Part shown: piece by piece, positions 5,848 through 6,028 of the stretch
How positions within the stretch are numbered: the stretch's first letter is position 1
How the letters are laid out: the number at the start of each line of letters is the position of its first letter
From: CAUZIB01 sp963578805
Lineage (GTDB): Bacteria > Acidobacteriota > Vicinamibacteria > Vicinamibacterales > UBA8438
Assembly (NCBI GenBank): GCA_963578805.1
Contig: CAUZDY010000099.1
Location: forward strand, 1-6,028
Direction: 5' to 3'
Length of the DNA stretch: 6,028 bases
Translations under genes and position numbers: made by a program
Notes under the pieces: model-generated
Seen by the model: only the letters and a program-made list of their open reading frames with translations
Told to the model about the DNA's origin: nothing
The model's database searches: none

Positions 5848-6027
5848 TTATCGTGGAATTCTACGGAATCGCTTGGGGATCGTAAAGACGATCTGTCGGT
5901 GAGGCACGTTCGCGCAGATCGCATGGGCAATCGTGTCGGCTGAAAGCAGCGTGCGCTTCTGGTGGCAACCGGGGCAGAGGCATCGCTGCCGGCAGGAAAA
6001 TGGGACGAATATTTCGTGCTGGCGATC
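5848..6027 (-). pseudogene. IS91-family transposase fragment (zinc-binding N-terminal region), truncated
   Basis: On the minus strand, entering from beyond the window edge, the frame reads 59 residues to a TAA at 5848-5850. It contains the zinc-binding cluster C-x3-C-x-C-x2-C-H (SCRQRCLCPGCHQKR) followed by VPHRQIVFTIPKRFR. This combination is characteristic of IS91-type transposases, whose N-terminal zinc domain precedes the rolling-circle-type catalytic domain. In full-length proteins PKRFR continues into a long region carrying the catalytic motifs; here the frame ends six residues later. The element is therefore a 3'-truncated remnant, at least on this side of the window; its 5' part lies outside. 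IS91-type elements move by one-ended transposition and often generate adjacent deletions or pick up flanking DNA, which fits the truncated Gfo gene about 270 bases away. The ORF was too short for routine detection. Confidence 0.75.
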
Positions 6028-6028
6028 G

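Noticed and set aside
5689..5943. Plus-strand 84-codon ORF near the right edge.
   Set aside because: Half of it is antisense to the transposase remnant, and the sequence is not protein-like.

Overview
This is a moderately GC-rich bacterial window. Three things suggest a large-genome environmental bacterium of the Planctomycetes/PVC, Poribacteria or Acidobacteria type: a twin-arginine-exported BNR/sialidase-like protein, a Gfo/Idh/MocA C-terminal domain with an FRWWYEYSGG motif, and a 3-keto-disaccharide-hydrolase/LamG-type (DUF1080-like) domain. This taxonomic guess is inference from protein style only. The region is accessory and visibly decaying: intact genes sit among at least four broken ones plus a transposase remnant.

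Layout, left half. A complete pterin-4a-carbinolamine dehydratase gene (420 to 76, minus) is followed on the plus strand by the C-terminal stub of an OmpA/MotB-like domain (about 479-691). The stub's stop overlaps the GTG start of an unrecognised 109-residue protein (688-1017). Positions 1170-1491 hold a SagB-type dehydrogenase/nitroreductase-family N-terminal region. No single reading frame shows it: it needs two single-base frameshifts and contains an in-frame TGA where a Trp codon is expected. Near 1490 it is fused abruptly, in another frame, to a DUF1080/LamG-like carbohydrate-binding-type domain (to 2062) that has lost its start and signal peptide.

Layout, right half. Three minus-strand genes lie close together and read leftward: a truncated Gfo/Idh/MocA oxidoreductase (ending at 4969), an intact 400-residue FAD-dependent DAO-family oxidoreductase (4939 to 3737) and an intact Tat-secreted sialidase/BNR-like protein (3678 to 2248). 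Gaps of 29 and 58 bases suggest one transcription unit, plausibly for catabolism of a sugar- or amine-containing compound. The Gfo gene has lost its NAD(P)-binding N-terminal domain, so the unit may have lost its native promoter. At the right edge (6027 to 5848, minus) is the zinc-binding region of an IS91-type transposase, cut off after the PKRFR motif. It offers a plausible agent for the truncation next door.

I found no CRISPR array, rRNA, convincing tRNA or recognisable new defence or biosynthetic system. The most informative content is the hidden SagB pseudogene, the chimeric junction at about 1490, and the overlapping small ORFs downstream of the OmpA stub.
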